Source: Theristus sp. LFF4_11
Taxonomy: Eukaryota; Nematoda; Chromadorea; Monhysterida; Xyalidae
NCBI GenBank assembly: GCA_030248135.1
Contig: JASANC010003393.1
Location: 1-64,000 of the forward strand
Direction: 5' to 3'
Length of the DNA stretch: 64,000 nt
Positions 48,001 through 59,879 of this stretch are shown here, one piece after another (positions within the stretch are counted from its first letter, which is position 1; each line of letters begins with the position of its first letter). The position numbers and the translations under genes are program-made. Under the pieces are notes generated by a model. It was not told where the DNA came from, did no database searches, and saw only the letters and a program-made list of their open reading frames with translations.

Positions 48001-50450
48001 CAACGGTCCTACAACAACCGTAACCACGGTAAACGGTCCGACCGACTCACCAGAAAGAACACGGTCAACGTGACGAGAATCGAGATGGCGAACGTGATCT
48101 TTTTGTCGGACAAATAGAAGACGAACGTCGTTAGGAAGCTGATCAGGAAACACGGAATGATCAGGTTGCACGTGAAGAAGAGCGTCTTCCGGCGCAACGA
48201 GAAGCGATACGTGATGTCGACGTACTTCTCCGGGCCGCAGCAGCTGCTGTAGATCTGCTCGTGCCGGGTCGCCGTCAGATTCATCAGGTCCCATTCGGCG
48301 CTTCTGTAACAATGACGAGAATGTCTGATTTTTGTTGCACGGCCTTGGTTGTTGGTTAGCGAAATTTGCAGCTCCCTCTGTCTCACACCGGTACCAGAAA
48401 CGCAAAGATACCAAACTCGTTTTCGTTTGGCATGATTGATGGACACCTTCAGACTTATTCTGCTCTGCCCCCCCTCCACCCACTGACGTTTCAGTTGACT
48501 TTTTTGCGGATTAATGTCATGTATGTAAACTGTATGTGGTACTTTGAGGATTTCCCACAAAAATCGATTCTAAAACCACATAATATTCAGTCTGTGCCTA
48601 CAGTTGTATGTGTACAGCATACCGTTGAAAGTAGCTCAGGTCCATGCCCATCTCCAAGTATTCTTCGTCCACATGCGATTCCACGTTGGTGACCTGAAAG
48701 TAATGTTGAAATACAAAACATGATTTCGTAAATAACAAGATGCATTTCCAAACGATAAACGATAACTGTAAAACAAATGGAGTTTGTTCATTCCGGCGTT
48801 TGGAATCTGGATTGCTGATTGGCCGCATCGAGAATTGGTTGAACCAGTCAGTGATCAGCGCAATTCAAAAGCAGCCAATCAACTGTTTGCCAATGATTTT
48901 CAGCTTCGACTGCACGTGTGTACCATTCTGACGGTGCTCCAACTCAGGAATCGCACGTCAACATAGCCGCCTGTGTACGACCACGTTCCGAATTTCATGT
49001 CGCACTTTTGAGTGTCGTATGGAAACCAGGTGACGTCAATCTGAGTAAGTTGCACACTGGGCACTGGCAATTGGATATTCGTGCTTGTTGGGCTTGGCCA
49101 TTGGTGTGCGTTTACGAGAAGGCGCAGGATTATTAGGCTTAGGTTTTGGGATCAGGTTTAGGCTCAGGCTAGGTTTCCGCTTCGGTCTTGCTGAGTCTTA
49201 GGCTCAAAAGATTACGCTTTGGCTTGCGCTTAGCCCGATTATTTTTAGAGCGAAAAATCATGTTGCGCATTGCGCGTTGACACGTGCGCACGTCGAAGCA
49301 CCCTGTACACACACCGGTGGTGTACTACAATGTGCAGAGGCTTCGTGACAGCCCCATGAAGCCTCTGTGATTTACCTCACAGAACGATTTGTAAATGGCT
49401 GGTGGCTTCCAGACGACGCGTCCATTGTGACTGACCAGCGCGTCGTTGTAAATCGTGATGTCTGGGTCGCCAGCAGCGCTGCGCATTATGGTGTGCGTTT
49501 CAGAAACAGTTTCGCAAGTTGAAATTTGTCTGTCTCAATCTGAACGACGTGAACATCGCACACAGAACTTTCCACGGCGGTTCACTTTGCTTTCAAAAAC
49601 GTCCATTCACAGGACTGGTCTGGCAGTCTGTTTACTTGTTATACAGCACGATGTCGGGCGTCCAAATGTTGGCACTGGAAATGTGCAGCCGTCTGATTCC
49701 GTTGTAGTCCTGCGGCTGCCATCGAAGTTTCGCATCGTTCCAGTGCTGAAATTTTAAAAATTTGAAATGGAAAAGTAGTCCGTTTGAATAAGGATAAATG
49801 TACATTTTGAACGTAAAAAAAGAACTCATTAATTGATCATACCATTTCCAGCCAAAGATTGGTCGTGAACACTTGGTTTTTCTCGTCCTGCAAAAAAATT
49901 GAAGAGAAAGAATATTTTGTGACCAAATTGGAAGAATCTACCGCATTGTTTCAGAAAATTTGTAGGGAAAAACGTTCCGCGCTTTTGGGATAGCCGCACA
50001 GATGAACTAAAAAAGCCGAACCCGCAATACACGAAATCTCCGCAAATTTAAATTGAAATACCACTATCCATGACATGCACGTGCAAAACGCATATTGAGT
50101 TTCGCAACCAAAAGATAGGATAATACATGTAATCATAAGTTTAGGCTATTATTAATATAGGTTCACGGTAAACAAAAGGTGTGTCTGGTTTTTATTTGCC
50201 AAAACTGAGCCAAAATCGCCACTGAAAAGCCACGAAAAGCGTTCTTGAAGCTGACCACGTCAATGATCCGAATCAGTGCGGTGCCAAACTCGACCGTCAG
50301 TAGATCGGTCGAATTTTGCACGGGCCGTGGCATTTTGTTGTAGTTGTACATCAGGTCCTCATAAAGTTGCGCTTCCCAGCGGCTGCCAACGGTGAAACGT
50401 AGCAACAGGAAAATCAGTGAAACAAGCACCGTAGATTTGGAAAGTTTCAT
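45007..50450 (-). CDS. Nicotinic acetylcholine receptor alpha-type subunit, 12 exons
   Basis: Ligand-gated cation channel subunit of the Cys-loop family. Twelve in-phase exons give 586 residues: 50450-50256, 49887-49843, 49745-49636, 49478-49376, 49040-48957, 48693-48623, 48303-48051, 47690-47500, 47116-46972, 46854-46635, 46073-45928 and 45204-45007. A signal peptide (about 1-22) is followed by the ligand-binding domain with Cys150 and Cys164, thirteen residues apart. The C-loop has the vicinal pair Cys224-Cys225 in a YSSCC setting, so it is an alpha-type subunit. M1, M2 (from about 271), M3, a long Gln-rich cytoplasmic loop starting RLLCMRPP, and M4 (in the last exon) follow. The M1-M2 link is three residues short and lacks the usual GEK. 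M2 has Val at 9'. Two SINE copies lie in the last introns. Confidence 0.95.
45236..45385 (+). mobile_element. SINE family S, copy 2 (head truncated)
   Basis: Contains GGAGATCGAGCCCCGCCGAG, then AACTCGATGGGCGCCC and TAGCCCTGGCTAAAAACATC, colinear with the 39096 copy in the other orientation. It lies just upstream of the last nAChR exon, in the final intron. Confidence 0.75.
46445..46620 (-). mobile_element. SINE family S, copy 3
   Basis: On the minus strand: a TCACCCGCGTGGTCTGGTGG head, a B-box-like GGGGGACCGAGCC block, the AACTCGATGGGC body, and the end near 46445. Its head lies about 9 bases from the splice donor of the nAChR exon ending at 46635. Confidence 0.75.
49120..49215. repeat. TTAGGC-rich degenerate block in a nAChR intron
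   Basis: Several TTAGGC, TTAGG and GGCTCAGG words are clustered without clean tandem phasing. The hexamer equals the nematode telomere unit, but the copies are scattered. Confidence 0.3.
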
Positions 50451-52553
50451 TGTATGGCTGGGCAAACTCGAAACTCGAAATGCCAATGATTATGATTTCA
50501 GTTATGTGTTGTAAGCAATTTCTAAATTGGTTTCCATTTTCATTCTGCGAATTCTCCAGTTCAGGGATCGTTCTTGTGGCTGTATTTCAGGGAAATAAGA
50601 AACCAAACCAAGAGGTTGAAATAAAAAAGTATGACACAGCTTGAATCTTCAAGCGCTCATTTCGATAAAATAAACAGTAAAAATATTCTATTCCGGCATT
50701 CTTTCAAACAGTCATCTCATGCGTAAATTGAGTCCAGGGTTAATCGACCATGTAGAGAGTTGCCATATTGAAATACATAATGCTGCAAAATTTGTAAAGC
50801 AATTGAGTTATTTTGAGCATCATTTCGACATGATTGTCATATACCGTTTGTATGTATTGCGTTGCACTTCAGTGGCACATACATGTGCGTGGTCGCCATT
50901 TGAAACCAGAAGTGTGTCTTTATGTTCTTTAAGAGCCCTTGGATTACTGAAAATCTTTCAAAGCACTACAGGGGTTTGCGTTTTGTTCCTGTGTGCGAGC
51001 TTTTTCAGAGTTTTACAGTTGAAAAGTGGGGAGGGTTTGAAAATTTGCCGTTATTTTGAAACATGTCATTTCAAACCTTTTCTGAAAATTAAAAAAACGT
51101 TTTTTTCTGTACTTGCAAACTTGCAGCAAGCAAACAAACCCCGTGACGTTCGTTCCCCACTAATTTGCATATTTACACACATTCCCGCTGTGCGTGTTAT
51201 GACAGCCACATGCAGGTTTGAAATTATTGAAAAACGCTTTTTTAATCGTTTTGAAAAACCAATACAAAACTCCGCTGTCTGTGTAATTGGCAGAAGTAAA
51301 TAAAAACATCATGCGTTTGGGCGCATAATCTTTTTGACAAATGACCATCATTATAGTGATTGATTGCAGTTTTGAACGGTTTTCGTAGTAAACGGGTGCA
51401 AGTCCGTAACGAAATTCGCACACCTAGTAAGTGGGGTAAACATAAAGTTTTTGAGTTATAATTCAGCAAGCCTCATCTTTGAGATACTGGGCAGTCACTC
51501 TCAAGGCCTGCGTTTTGGAGTGATGTTCTTGCACAGAAAATTACTATTGTGTTGACATGCCAATGGACATGTGACTGATTGCTTTGGCAGTTGGCACTGT
51601 CCAGTCCAGGCACCGAAAAAATAGTTCAACAAAAAAGTTCAACATTCTGTTGAGCGTTCACCAGTGTGGTATTTTGCAGCTCATCGTTGATTGGTAAACA
51701 ATTTTTTTGGCGTTTGTCCAATCACTAGTTCGCTGAAAACATGCTGAACTTTTCGTTGAACAATTTTAGGTCCGTTGCGAACACCGTTTTTGAAGCGACC
51801 AGCAAAAATGCACTCAGTACTTTCTTTCAAAATGACTCTTTCCGACGTATCATTAAACTGTGACAAAACCTTTAAAAAACCAACCAACAGAAACGACGAC
51901 GAACTGCAAATCACACGCATATCGACTTTCTCGTGATTCTAACAAGCAAAACTTATTATTCACAAAATTTTTAAACGTTGCAGTTGGCGTGTGTACACGA
52001 AGTTAATTCAGATATCACATGGAAATTTTCATCATTGATTTGTTTACACTGTTAACTTTTTAATGTTTTCAAACAATCTCGACGAAAGAACCGCGATGAT
52101 TCAGCTGCGAATCAACAAAAGTGAGAGGGTGGAAAGTTACGGTACGGTCTTTTTCAAAGGAGCACGTCATTTACACAAACCATGACAACAACATACAGTA
52201 TACAGTAGGTCTGTGAGTCTGTTCGTCAGTTCAGTTGAAACTACATTTCAATAATTAAGCGATTGACCGAGGTAGTAGACGTTAGATTATTATTTGGACG
52301 TTTCGTTGCTGCAACTGCAGGACTACATCCATGGCGGGGCAACCTTATTGGTAGATGGTTGCATTGTTTGATGCGTTTGACAGTTGTTTTTAATCACAAC
52401 GCTATCTTGACACGTCACTTCAGTGATACATTGCTTCGTGGTTCAATAACTCGATGCTTCAACTTGCAAATAACACGAAACTTGAAAACCAAATTCTGCA
52501 TCTGCTGTGATTATTGTTTTTTAGCGAACGAACTATAACGAAACAAAAACGAA
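50451..52553. other. Intergenic region between divergent nAChR and FF-like genes
   Basis: No exon is recognised on either strand. The nAChR and the FF-like gene start on opposite sides of it, so both promoters should lie here. No clear core promoter element was recognised. It contains the MITE at 51617-51768. Confidence 0.6.
51617..51768. mobile_element. Inverted-repeat MITE (about 150 bp)
   Basis: AAAATAGTTCAACAAAAAAG at the left is mirrored by CTTTTCGTTGAACAATTTT at the right, with extended pairing inside. No clear target duplication was seen. Confidence 0.65.
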
Positions 52554-55500
52554 ATGGCTTTCTTCAATGCCGTCGAAATGAATTTATTTTTCAAACTACC
52601 TTTTCTAATTGCCCTCATCATTCAAACAATCAGCGCGCTGCATTGCTCGGACACTCATCTAATTGTCAGTCAATTCAAAATCGATCGACTGCAGGAAGAC
52701 CCTGAAAAGGGTGCAAAGGAGTTGGCGGAAATGGTGGTGATTGCTGATAATAAACAACACATCAACACCAAATTGCAACTGCATCAGGTTTGCGGATTTA
52801 GATTGCTTTGTTGCCACATCACTTAAGGGAAAAAAGCAGGCAATGAATGCGCATTTGAATTTTTGCATTGTGTGAATTCTAGTTTTTTTCGAATCGTCAT
52901 TCACTGGTTTGATTCCACAAGCCCAAAGGTACATCGCATCAAGCACTCCGGTGGTTTAGTAAGCTCAGTTAATCTGCGTTTGGATACTTGTTACTTTGTA
53001 AATTCGGAGCTGAAGTTTTTTAATGATCCAAAAAGAAACTCTTGATAAGAGCCGTTTGCAATATTTCTGCAGACACTCTGTCTCCGTCTGACTGCTCGCC
53101 CGGATGAAGATCAGCGAGCGGCGCCAATCGCGAAACGGAGAACTCGCAAACGAAGAAGACGCCGTCGAGCGGCGATTCCTGAAACTCTGTTGCAACGCAA
53201 CGCTGATGGCGACAGGCAAATCGAACGTTTGCAAGCCGAGAAACTTAGAGACGAACCGCCACCGAACCAATCGCTGCCGAAGCAGGACGCACAAGTCGTC
53301 ACACTGACGCTTCGCTACAAGGCGTTACGGCATGTTTACCCAGTGCTCGCGAAATACGATTTCGCCATACCGTTGGTCGGTGTCGATTTCCCATGGTCAT
53401 TGGTGCAGTTTTGTTACGTTTGAAACGGCAGCCTTTGCTTAATTGGCAACTGGACTGAATGGAAACATTGACAAATCGTTTTTAGATCTTGCAGATTTTT
53501 TGCAAATAAGACAACACAAACCGCTAGCTTGGTTCATCACCCCCAAAACGCAGATATTGATGTCTCATTCCAAAGCAACGCAGTAATCCTGGTACCCCAG
53601 AGAAACGCGAGCGAATGTCTCACCCACGCACCCACCAGACAATCAGCGTGGTACAAGGAGTTTTTTTCGGTTTTTCTTCCAGATCGAGTCCAAGTGCACG
53701 TGCGACTGCGCACGACGGCATTGCCCGGATGATTTGACCGATCAACAGCTGACCGGGTGTCAGTCGGATCGAAAGATCTGTGTCACGGTACAATGACAAT
53801 CAACGCAGAGTGAAATGGATTTTCTTAGAAACGGTCGATTCCCGAAACAGACGGGACGGATGACTGAGTGTCCCGCATGGTCCAGTGCTCTCGCCACGGA
53901 CGGGCCGGACCCGGACTCAGAACCCCGGTCTTTGGCTCGAGGCAATTGTTATCTGAGCTCTGGTTCGATTTACTACGCTTAATTCCCCGAAACCAGGCGC
54001 AACTGTAGCACTGTCACATTTCCAAAACAATCACACTAGAATTTTTGGGCTTTTTTGTTTTTCAGACGAAATACCGCTCGTTCGACGGCTGCTTGGCGTG
54101 CTGCGCAATCGGTGTCGAACCGTTGCCGGGCACCGAATGTCGCGCGGTGCGTCTCGACCAAGCGAGCTACGTTGCGTTGCTGGAATACGCCGTCTATCTG
54201 AAGGACGCTTCCGCGGGTGCTGGTTTGAAGGCGACGAACGATGATGACAGCGACGACAAATCGTTCGGAACACTGATGTACCGTGAGACGCTGACGGTGG
54301 CGCTGAACAGCCGCGCGTTGCTGCAGAGCTACGGCAGCACCAGTGGCACCCAGCAAGTGCAGGTCGGCTGGGGTGCTCAGTTGACTGGAATGGCAGGGTG
54401 GCGTTCTCACTGGCAAATTCGTTTTTGTTCGTCACTTTCTGAGTTCACTCCTTGCTGTAGCACATACAGTGTAGCTGCCTGTTTGTGAATAGCCGTGATG
54501 TCAAGGAGATAATTTGCAAAATAAGAACGTGTTTACTCGCTGTTCAGTTACCTAATGAGTGAAGTTGCCAGGTTCACAGTGAACTAGCATTTTTAATTTA
54601 CAGATCACTGCCAGTGCCCCGCTGAAACACTTTGATCGGGCCTGGTACTGGACGCTGCAGAATGAAACCAGGCTGAGACAAGGAGTGCCAATAAACGGCA
54701 ACTACGAGCATGACTTGACCAAACTCGGCTGGCTGAGGGAAACCGAGGACAGAAAATGGTCAGAAATTAGACGTGAAGACATTCAAAATAAACCATGCAG
54801 CGGGCTCCACACTTCAAATTAGAAAGTTTTTCCAGGAGCATCCACAAAGACGAGATGCAACTGAATTACAAACATTCAGTTCAAGTGACCAGCTGTGAAA
54901 AACAGAAGTACCTGCACAATTCGCTCGCGGAGCAGTACGCACTGAAGACGGATGATGGACAACAGAAGGACTTCTACAACTTGGGGCAGCCGGTCTCTCG
55001 TGATTGGTTTCAAAATCTGCGCTTTCGAACTGGCAGGTTCGGTCATACGGAGGTGAGGCTTTTTTGGGATGTACATTAGATTTTTTGCACGTGCTGGACG
55101 TTTTGGGTTGGTACAACCACGAACAGTTCGTGGAGACAAACTGCGGCAAATACTTTCGATGCAGATAATGTATTTTCTTTGCACACAAGACTCAACTTTG
55201 TCACCTAAATTTTAAAACCACATTACAATCATTCCATGTACATGCATTCACCAGTATTTCCACTGATAAAAAGAAATTCAATCGAGCATTCACATGCCGT
55301 CATTCATTCATGAACACACATGAAAACACAAATTTCATTCATTCATTCATTCATTCATTCATTTTATTTCGCAAAAAAGCAGGAAGCTCTGATAAATGAA
55401 AACACATTTGTGTCAGATGCTGCTCGAGCAGACCGCGAACGTGACGCACGTGCTGCACGTCGACTTGACGCTGGAGTCGCTGAGCATGCCGACCGTGGTG

Positions 55501-56760
55501 GCCGACCAATCAGCGTTCGACGATTTCATCGGTCGCATCGTGGCGCGCAAAGATGACGACCGGCTGATGTTGGAATTGGCGTTGGCAGACGCGCGCGGCA
55601 CCGTGTTTGGCGTGGTGCAAGGTTCCGCACACTGCGCTTTGATTGTTGTAACGCCAATGAGCTCGGCGTTGCGCCGAGAGCTGCATGGCAGGTCATATGG
55701 CTGCTTTTCCGGCGCTCTCCGCGACAAATGGTACGCGTTTAGCGCCGCTGTAAGGCGGATGCCACGGTCGCACCTGCCGGGATACCAAGGAGCTCAGCTT
55801 CCAGCGGAGGCGCGCACCATCGGTCGCACACGCATCGCACCACTTCCAACACCATAAAACATATGCGGCAACCAACACCATGTTGCGGCAACCAACGTCA
55901 CTTTGCTTCACGCAACACCATTTCGCAAGCATCCGCATATATCCGCACCATATGCTTGCTCCACCATACCGCCACAAGGGTGCTATCACCGGTTCATTCA
56001 TGCTCGGCTGTGATTTCCACTTTTGCAGCCTCTGAAAGCGACGACGCCACCGACGGTGACTACGTGTTCAGTTTGCATTTCAACGGTGAAACGGCGGGCG
56101 CCGGCGTGAAAGCGTCCATTCAATTGGCGCATTACATCGAGGGCAGCAGGACCGTTTGCTTGAGGGCAGCCGCAAAGGACGCGCGCGAAGTGTGCAAGAA
56201 AGTTGAGGTAGGTACCCAATAGTGCATAACAAATATTTGCGACATTTTTCTCACACACCCACGTCATTTCAGGAAATTTAGAATGCATTATTGACACTTA
56301 TAAATCTTTCTTGATCTGGCACCCTAAGTCTTGTCAAACGTACTGTTTTAGATAATAAATCAATAAGGTATATTGACCTTTGGGCACATGAATTTCGATT
56401 GAAAAGTCTGAGTGTCAGGCGTCAAAAAAACACCAACATTGAATGTTCCGTAAAAAACGCCAGGGACAATATTTTTCTTCAATATTTTTAACTTTCAATG
56501 GAACATTCAATGTGCGTCTGTCTCAGTTCACCGGTTCGGCGCTCGAGCCGTGGCGTCAGACGGAGAGCGGTTGGGAGTGGGCGGTCGGCGACTGCGACGC
56601 GTGCAACACGAAACTGGCCAAAAGCAGCTTCACCGGCTTCAGCACGCTGCTCAGCGGCTTCTGTGACTGGGTGCCAATCGCAGCGCTGTGCCCCGGGGCC
56701 GCGCCAGCCGCGGACAAACGCCACACCCGCGGACGCGCCCATATAATTTTTTTTCGGTTC
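52554..56760 (+). CDS. Secreted/type I glycoprotein, candidate EFF-1/AFF-1-like fusogen
   Basis: A multi-exon gene whose product enters the secretory pathway: a signal peptide with a FFKLPFLIALIIQTISA core follows the ATG at 52554. Exons: 52554-52787, 53073 to about 53379-53400, about 53509-53595, 53683-53787, 54066-54362, 54604-54758, 54836-55052, 55417-55621, 56029-56207 and 56527 onward. From 53683 on, all phases agree; edges of exons 2 and 3 are unresolved. Notable parts are the CTCDCARRHC motif, DGCLACC, FDRAWYWTLQN, LTKLGWL, and a Cys-rich late segment (GDCDACN). A polybasic run occurs in exon 2, if its frame is right. The ectodomain layout and the LGWL-type segments recall nematode FF cell-fusion proteins, but this is from memory. 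It could be an unrelated membrane glycoprotein. The transmembrane end is not found, because the sequence degrades after about 56740. Confidence 0.7.
55335..55368. repeat. (CATT)n microsatellite
   Basis: About seven ATTC/CATT units in the intron before the exon at 55417. CATTCATG words nearby suggest older expansion. Confidence 0.85.
55735..55825 (+). repeat. Dispersed repeat, copy 2
   Basis: Matches 21154-21245 from GCGTTTAGCGCCGCTGT through CTGCCGGGATACCAAGGAGC to GCGCACCATC. Followed by CACCATATGC-like words repeated to about 55960. Confidence 0.65.
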
Positions 56761-57369
56761 TGGGCCGCAATGGGGGGCGCACCTATATATAAAAAAAAAA
56801 AAACCCTTACTTTAAACAATACAACCCACCCTGCCCACCCCCCCCTCTGGGGGCGCGGCGCATGTTTCGTTTTATATAAAACTATTACCGATCTATGCGC
56901 GCATTGGGACTCGGGACAAAAATTTACGTGTCTGTTGTCTTTTTACATACTATAAACAAACAGTGCTTTTTTCTCATTCTACCCTCCTCCCTTCTTCTGC
57001 CCCCCCGCCGGCCGGGGGGGGGGGGGGGGTGTGGGTGGCTGTGGCGGCTGGCCGTCGGGCTCGGGGGCGGCGGGCGCTCGGGGGGGGGCGCCGCCGGCTC
57101 CCCGCAAAAAAAAACACCCAAACCCCCCCCCACCCCACAGCCCCGCGCGGCGGCGGCCCAACAAAAACACCAAAAAACCCCCCCGGGAATACCGGGGGCG
57201 GGGGGGGTGGGCGCCCCCCCCCCCCGCGCACACACGAGAAAAAAACACATATTTACCAAAACACACCCCCGAAACCCCCCCAAACAAACAAAAAAAAAAA
57301 ATAAATAAAAAATATTTACTCTCCCCCCACCCCCCCCGCCGCTCCCCCACAACAACTAACCAAACAAAA
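56761..57369. other. Low-complexity, probably low-quality sequence
   Basis: From about 56740 the text becomes long A, C and G homopolymers with a collapsed dinucleotide style, unlike the rest of the window. Open frames here are artefacts of proline- and glycine-coding runs. The fusogen-like gene enters this stretch and cannot be followed. Confidence 0.7.
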
Positions 57370-58424
57370 ATTATCTAAAAATGCGGGAGACGCATATAAA
57401 AGGAGGAATATGGCCTTGTGTAAGGGAAATATGGCCTTGTGTAAGCAGTGAAAGACTTGGCTCGACAACGCTTTTCAAGTCTCTAATGTGGTACACACGG
57501 ATACAAGTACATAAGAGCCATATTTTTGCGCCGTTTATTTATGATTTCGGTTGCACATGGCAACCCTCGTACTTTGTATTGTAGACAAATGAAACTTTGA
57601 CATTTGCGGATTTCGGGCAGTTAGCGACCACTAAAACTACTAAAATAACAATCAGACTTTAGCTCGCTGACACTGGTTTGTCCAGGACAAATTGTACCGC
57701 AGAAGCATTGCGGAACGCAAGGTCTCCTGTGGCAAAGGCAATGACTCACGGGACAGACGGTTTATCCTGCCACACTAGTTGAAGTTGACACCGGTAAAAA
57801 AGGTGAAAATCAATGGAAGACAACTCCTTTTTGTCACTGGTGCTGGTGTGTACACAGCGGTGCGTACGTTAACAACAACGAAAAAGCTACATGCAACAAT
57901 GTTTTGCAATCTCTGATTTTTCTGTTTTTGCACAGAATTTACAGAATTTCGCACATGGCGTGATTTTAGATTAAATCGAAGAGGACAATTATAAAATAAC
58001 TTCAAAGTTTTACGCTTTTCAGCAAAACGAAAACGAAAACGAAAGTTTCGGATTCGCTGCCCTCCGGGGATATAGCGACCGCAGGCCACCGAAACCGAAA
58101 TTGGGCTAAGATCACTGGTGCCCCCCAAGACAGAGCGGGGCTTAGAGGCTGTCCCCCTCACGTGGCGAGGATATTGGTTCCACAGGATGGTGAGCCGTCC
58201 ATTCCCCAATCCCACCGCAGTTTGGTACCTTCGGGTTTCCGGAATCGGTGGGGGGCGTGCTTAAAAACAAACAAACAAACGCGGCGCAAAAATATGACTC
58301 TTATGTACTTGTATCCGTGTGTACCACATTAGAGACTTGAAAAGCGTTGTCGAGCCAAGTCTTTCACTGCTTACACAAGGCCATATTCCTCCTTTTATAT
58401 GCGTCTCCCGCATTTTTAGATAAT
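57370..58424. mobile_element. Element with about 150-bp terminal inverted repeats
   Basis: ATTATCTAAAAATGCGGG... at 57370-57533 is mirrored at about 58277-58424. The left arm has a 21-bp tandem duplication of the ATATGGCCTTGTGTAAG block. The interior of about 740 bp has no convincing reading frame; it includes the TTTGGTACCTTCGGGTTTCC block shared with 18780-18902. No target duplication is evident. Confidence 0.75.
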
Positions 58425-58479
58425 ATTCTGACTTTTACATAAGCCCCGAAGGTCGGACCAAAATCACAGTTCGACTCAG

Positions 58480-59820
58480 GTTTTTCATTTTTCGTTTTTT
58501 AGGCCGATTTCGCATATGCTATTTCTACCGCCGATTCGCCCAAAATCGTCACGATTCAGTACCTAGAATTGCTCACGCAAGAAAACTGACCCAAAAGACG
58601 TGATTGGCGCAATGAATTACCATGGAAAACACCGTTTTCTTGTTTTTCATTTCTGGACCGTTTTCGCCGATTTCCACGGCCGATTCGCCCGAAATCGTCA
58701 CAATTCGGTATCTAGAGTTGCTCACATAAGAAAACTAACCCAGAATCCGTGATCAGCGCATTGAATTACTATGGAAAACACCGTTTTTTTTTGTTTTTCA
58801 TTTCTGAACCGATTTCGCCAATTTCCACGGCCGATTCGCCCGAAATCGTCACAATTCAGTATCTAGAGTTGCTCACGCAAGAAAACTAACCCAGAATCCG
58901 TGATCAGCGCATTGAATTACCATGGAAAACACAGTTTTCTTGTTTTTCATTTCTGGTCCGATTTCGCCATTTTCCACGGCCGATTCGCTTGAAATCGTTA
59001 AGATTCAGTACCTAGAATTGTTCACAAAAAAATTAACCCAAAATCCGTGATCAGCGCATTGAATTACCCTGGAAAATCCCCTTTTCTTGTTTTTCGTTTA
59101 TGGACCGATTTCGCCAATTTCCACGGCCGATTCGCCCGAAATCGTCGCGATTCAGCATCTAGAGTTGCTCACGTAAGAAAACTAACCAAAATCTGTGATC
59201 AGCGCATTGAATTACCCTGGAAAACACCCTTTTCTTGTTTTTCGTTTCTGGACCGTTTTCGCCGATTTCCACGGCCGATTCGCCCGAAATCGTCACGATT
59301 CAGCATCTAGAGTTGCTCACATAAAAAAACTAACCCAAAATCCGTGATCAGCGCATTGAATTACCCTGGAAAATACCCTTTTCTTGTTTTTCGTTTCTGG
59401 ACCGATTTCGCCAATTTCCACGGCCGATTCGCCCGAAATCGTCACGATTCAGCATCTAGAGTTGCTCACATAAAAATACTAACCCAAAATTCGTGATCAG
59501 CGCATTGAATTACCCTAGAAAACACCCTTTTCTTGTTTTTCGTTTCTGGACCGATTTCGCCAATTTCCACGGCCGATTCGCCCGAAATCGTCACGATTCA
59601 GCATCTAGAGTTGCTCACGTAAGAAAACTAACCCAAAATTCGTGATCAGCGCATTGAATTACCCTGGAAAACACCCTTTTCTTTTTTTTCGTTTCTGGAC
59701 CGATTTCGCCAATTACCACGGCCGATTCGCCCGAAATCGTCACGATTCAGCATCTAGAGTTGCTCACGTAAGAAAACTAACCCAAAATCCGTGATTAGCG
59801 CATTGAATTCCCACGGACTA
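58480..59820. repeat. 149-bp tandem satellite, about 9 units
   Basis: CCGATTCGCC-type words start near 58531, 58680, 58831, 58980, 59127, 59275, 59424, 59573 and 59722, giving steps of 147-151 bp. Each unit contains GATCAGCGCATTGAATTAC and GAGTTGCTCAC. The right-hand units resemble each other more than the left-hand ones. Confidence 0.95.
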
Positions 59821-59879
59821 GACGTTTTTCCTGTTATTTTTCGTTGCTCAGACAAAATTTGTAAGAGTGAAAAACTGAT

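Noticed and set aside
49120..49215. Interstitial telomere of TTAGGC type
   Set aside because: Only a few scattered hexamers without tandem phasing; could be chance in a GGCT-rich block.
56895..57378. Several overlapping Pro/Gly-rich open frames
   Set aside because: They come from C and G homopolymers on both strands and have no coding character.
58480..59820. CRISPR array
   Set aside because: Units of 149 bp are continuous tandem copies without short repeats separated by unique spacers, and the genome is animal.
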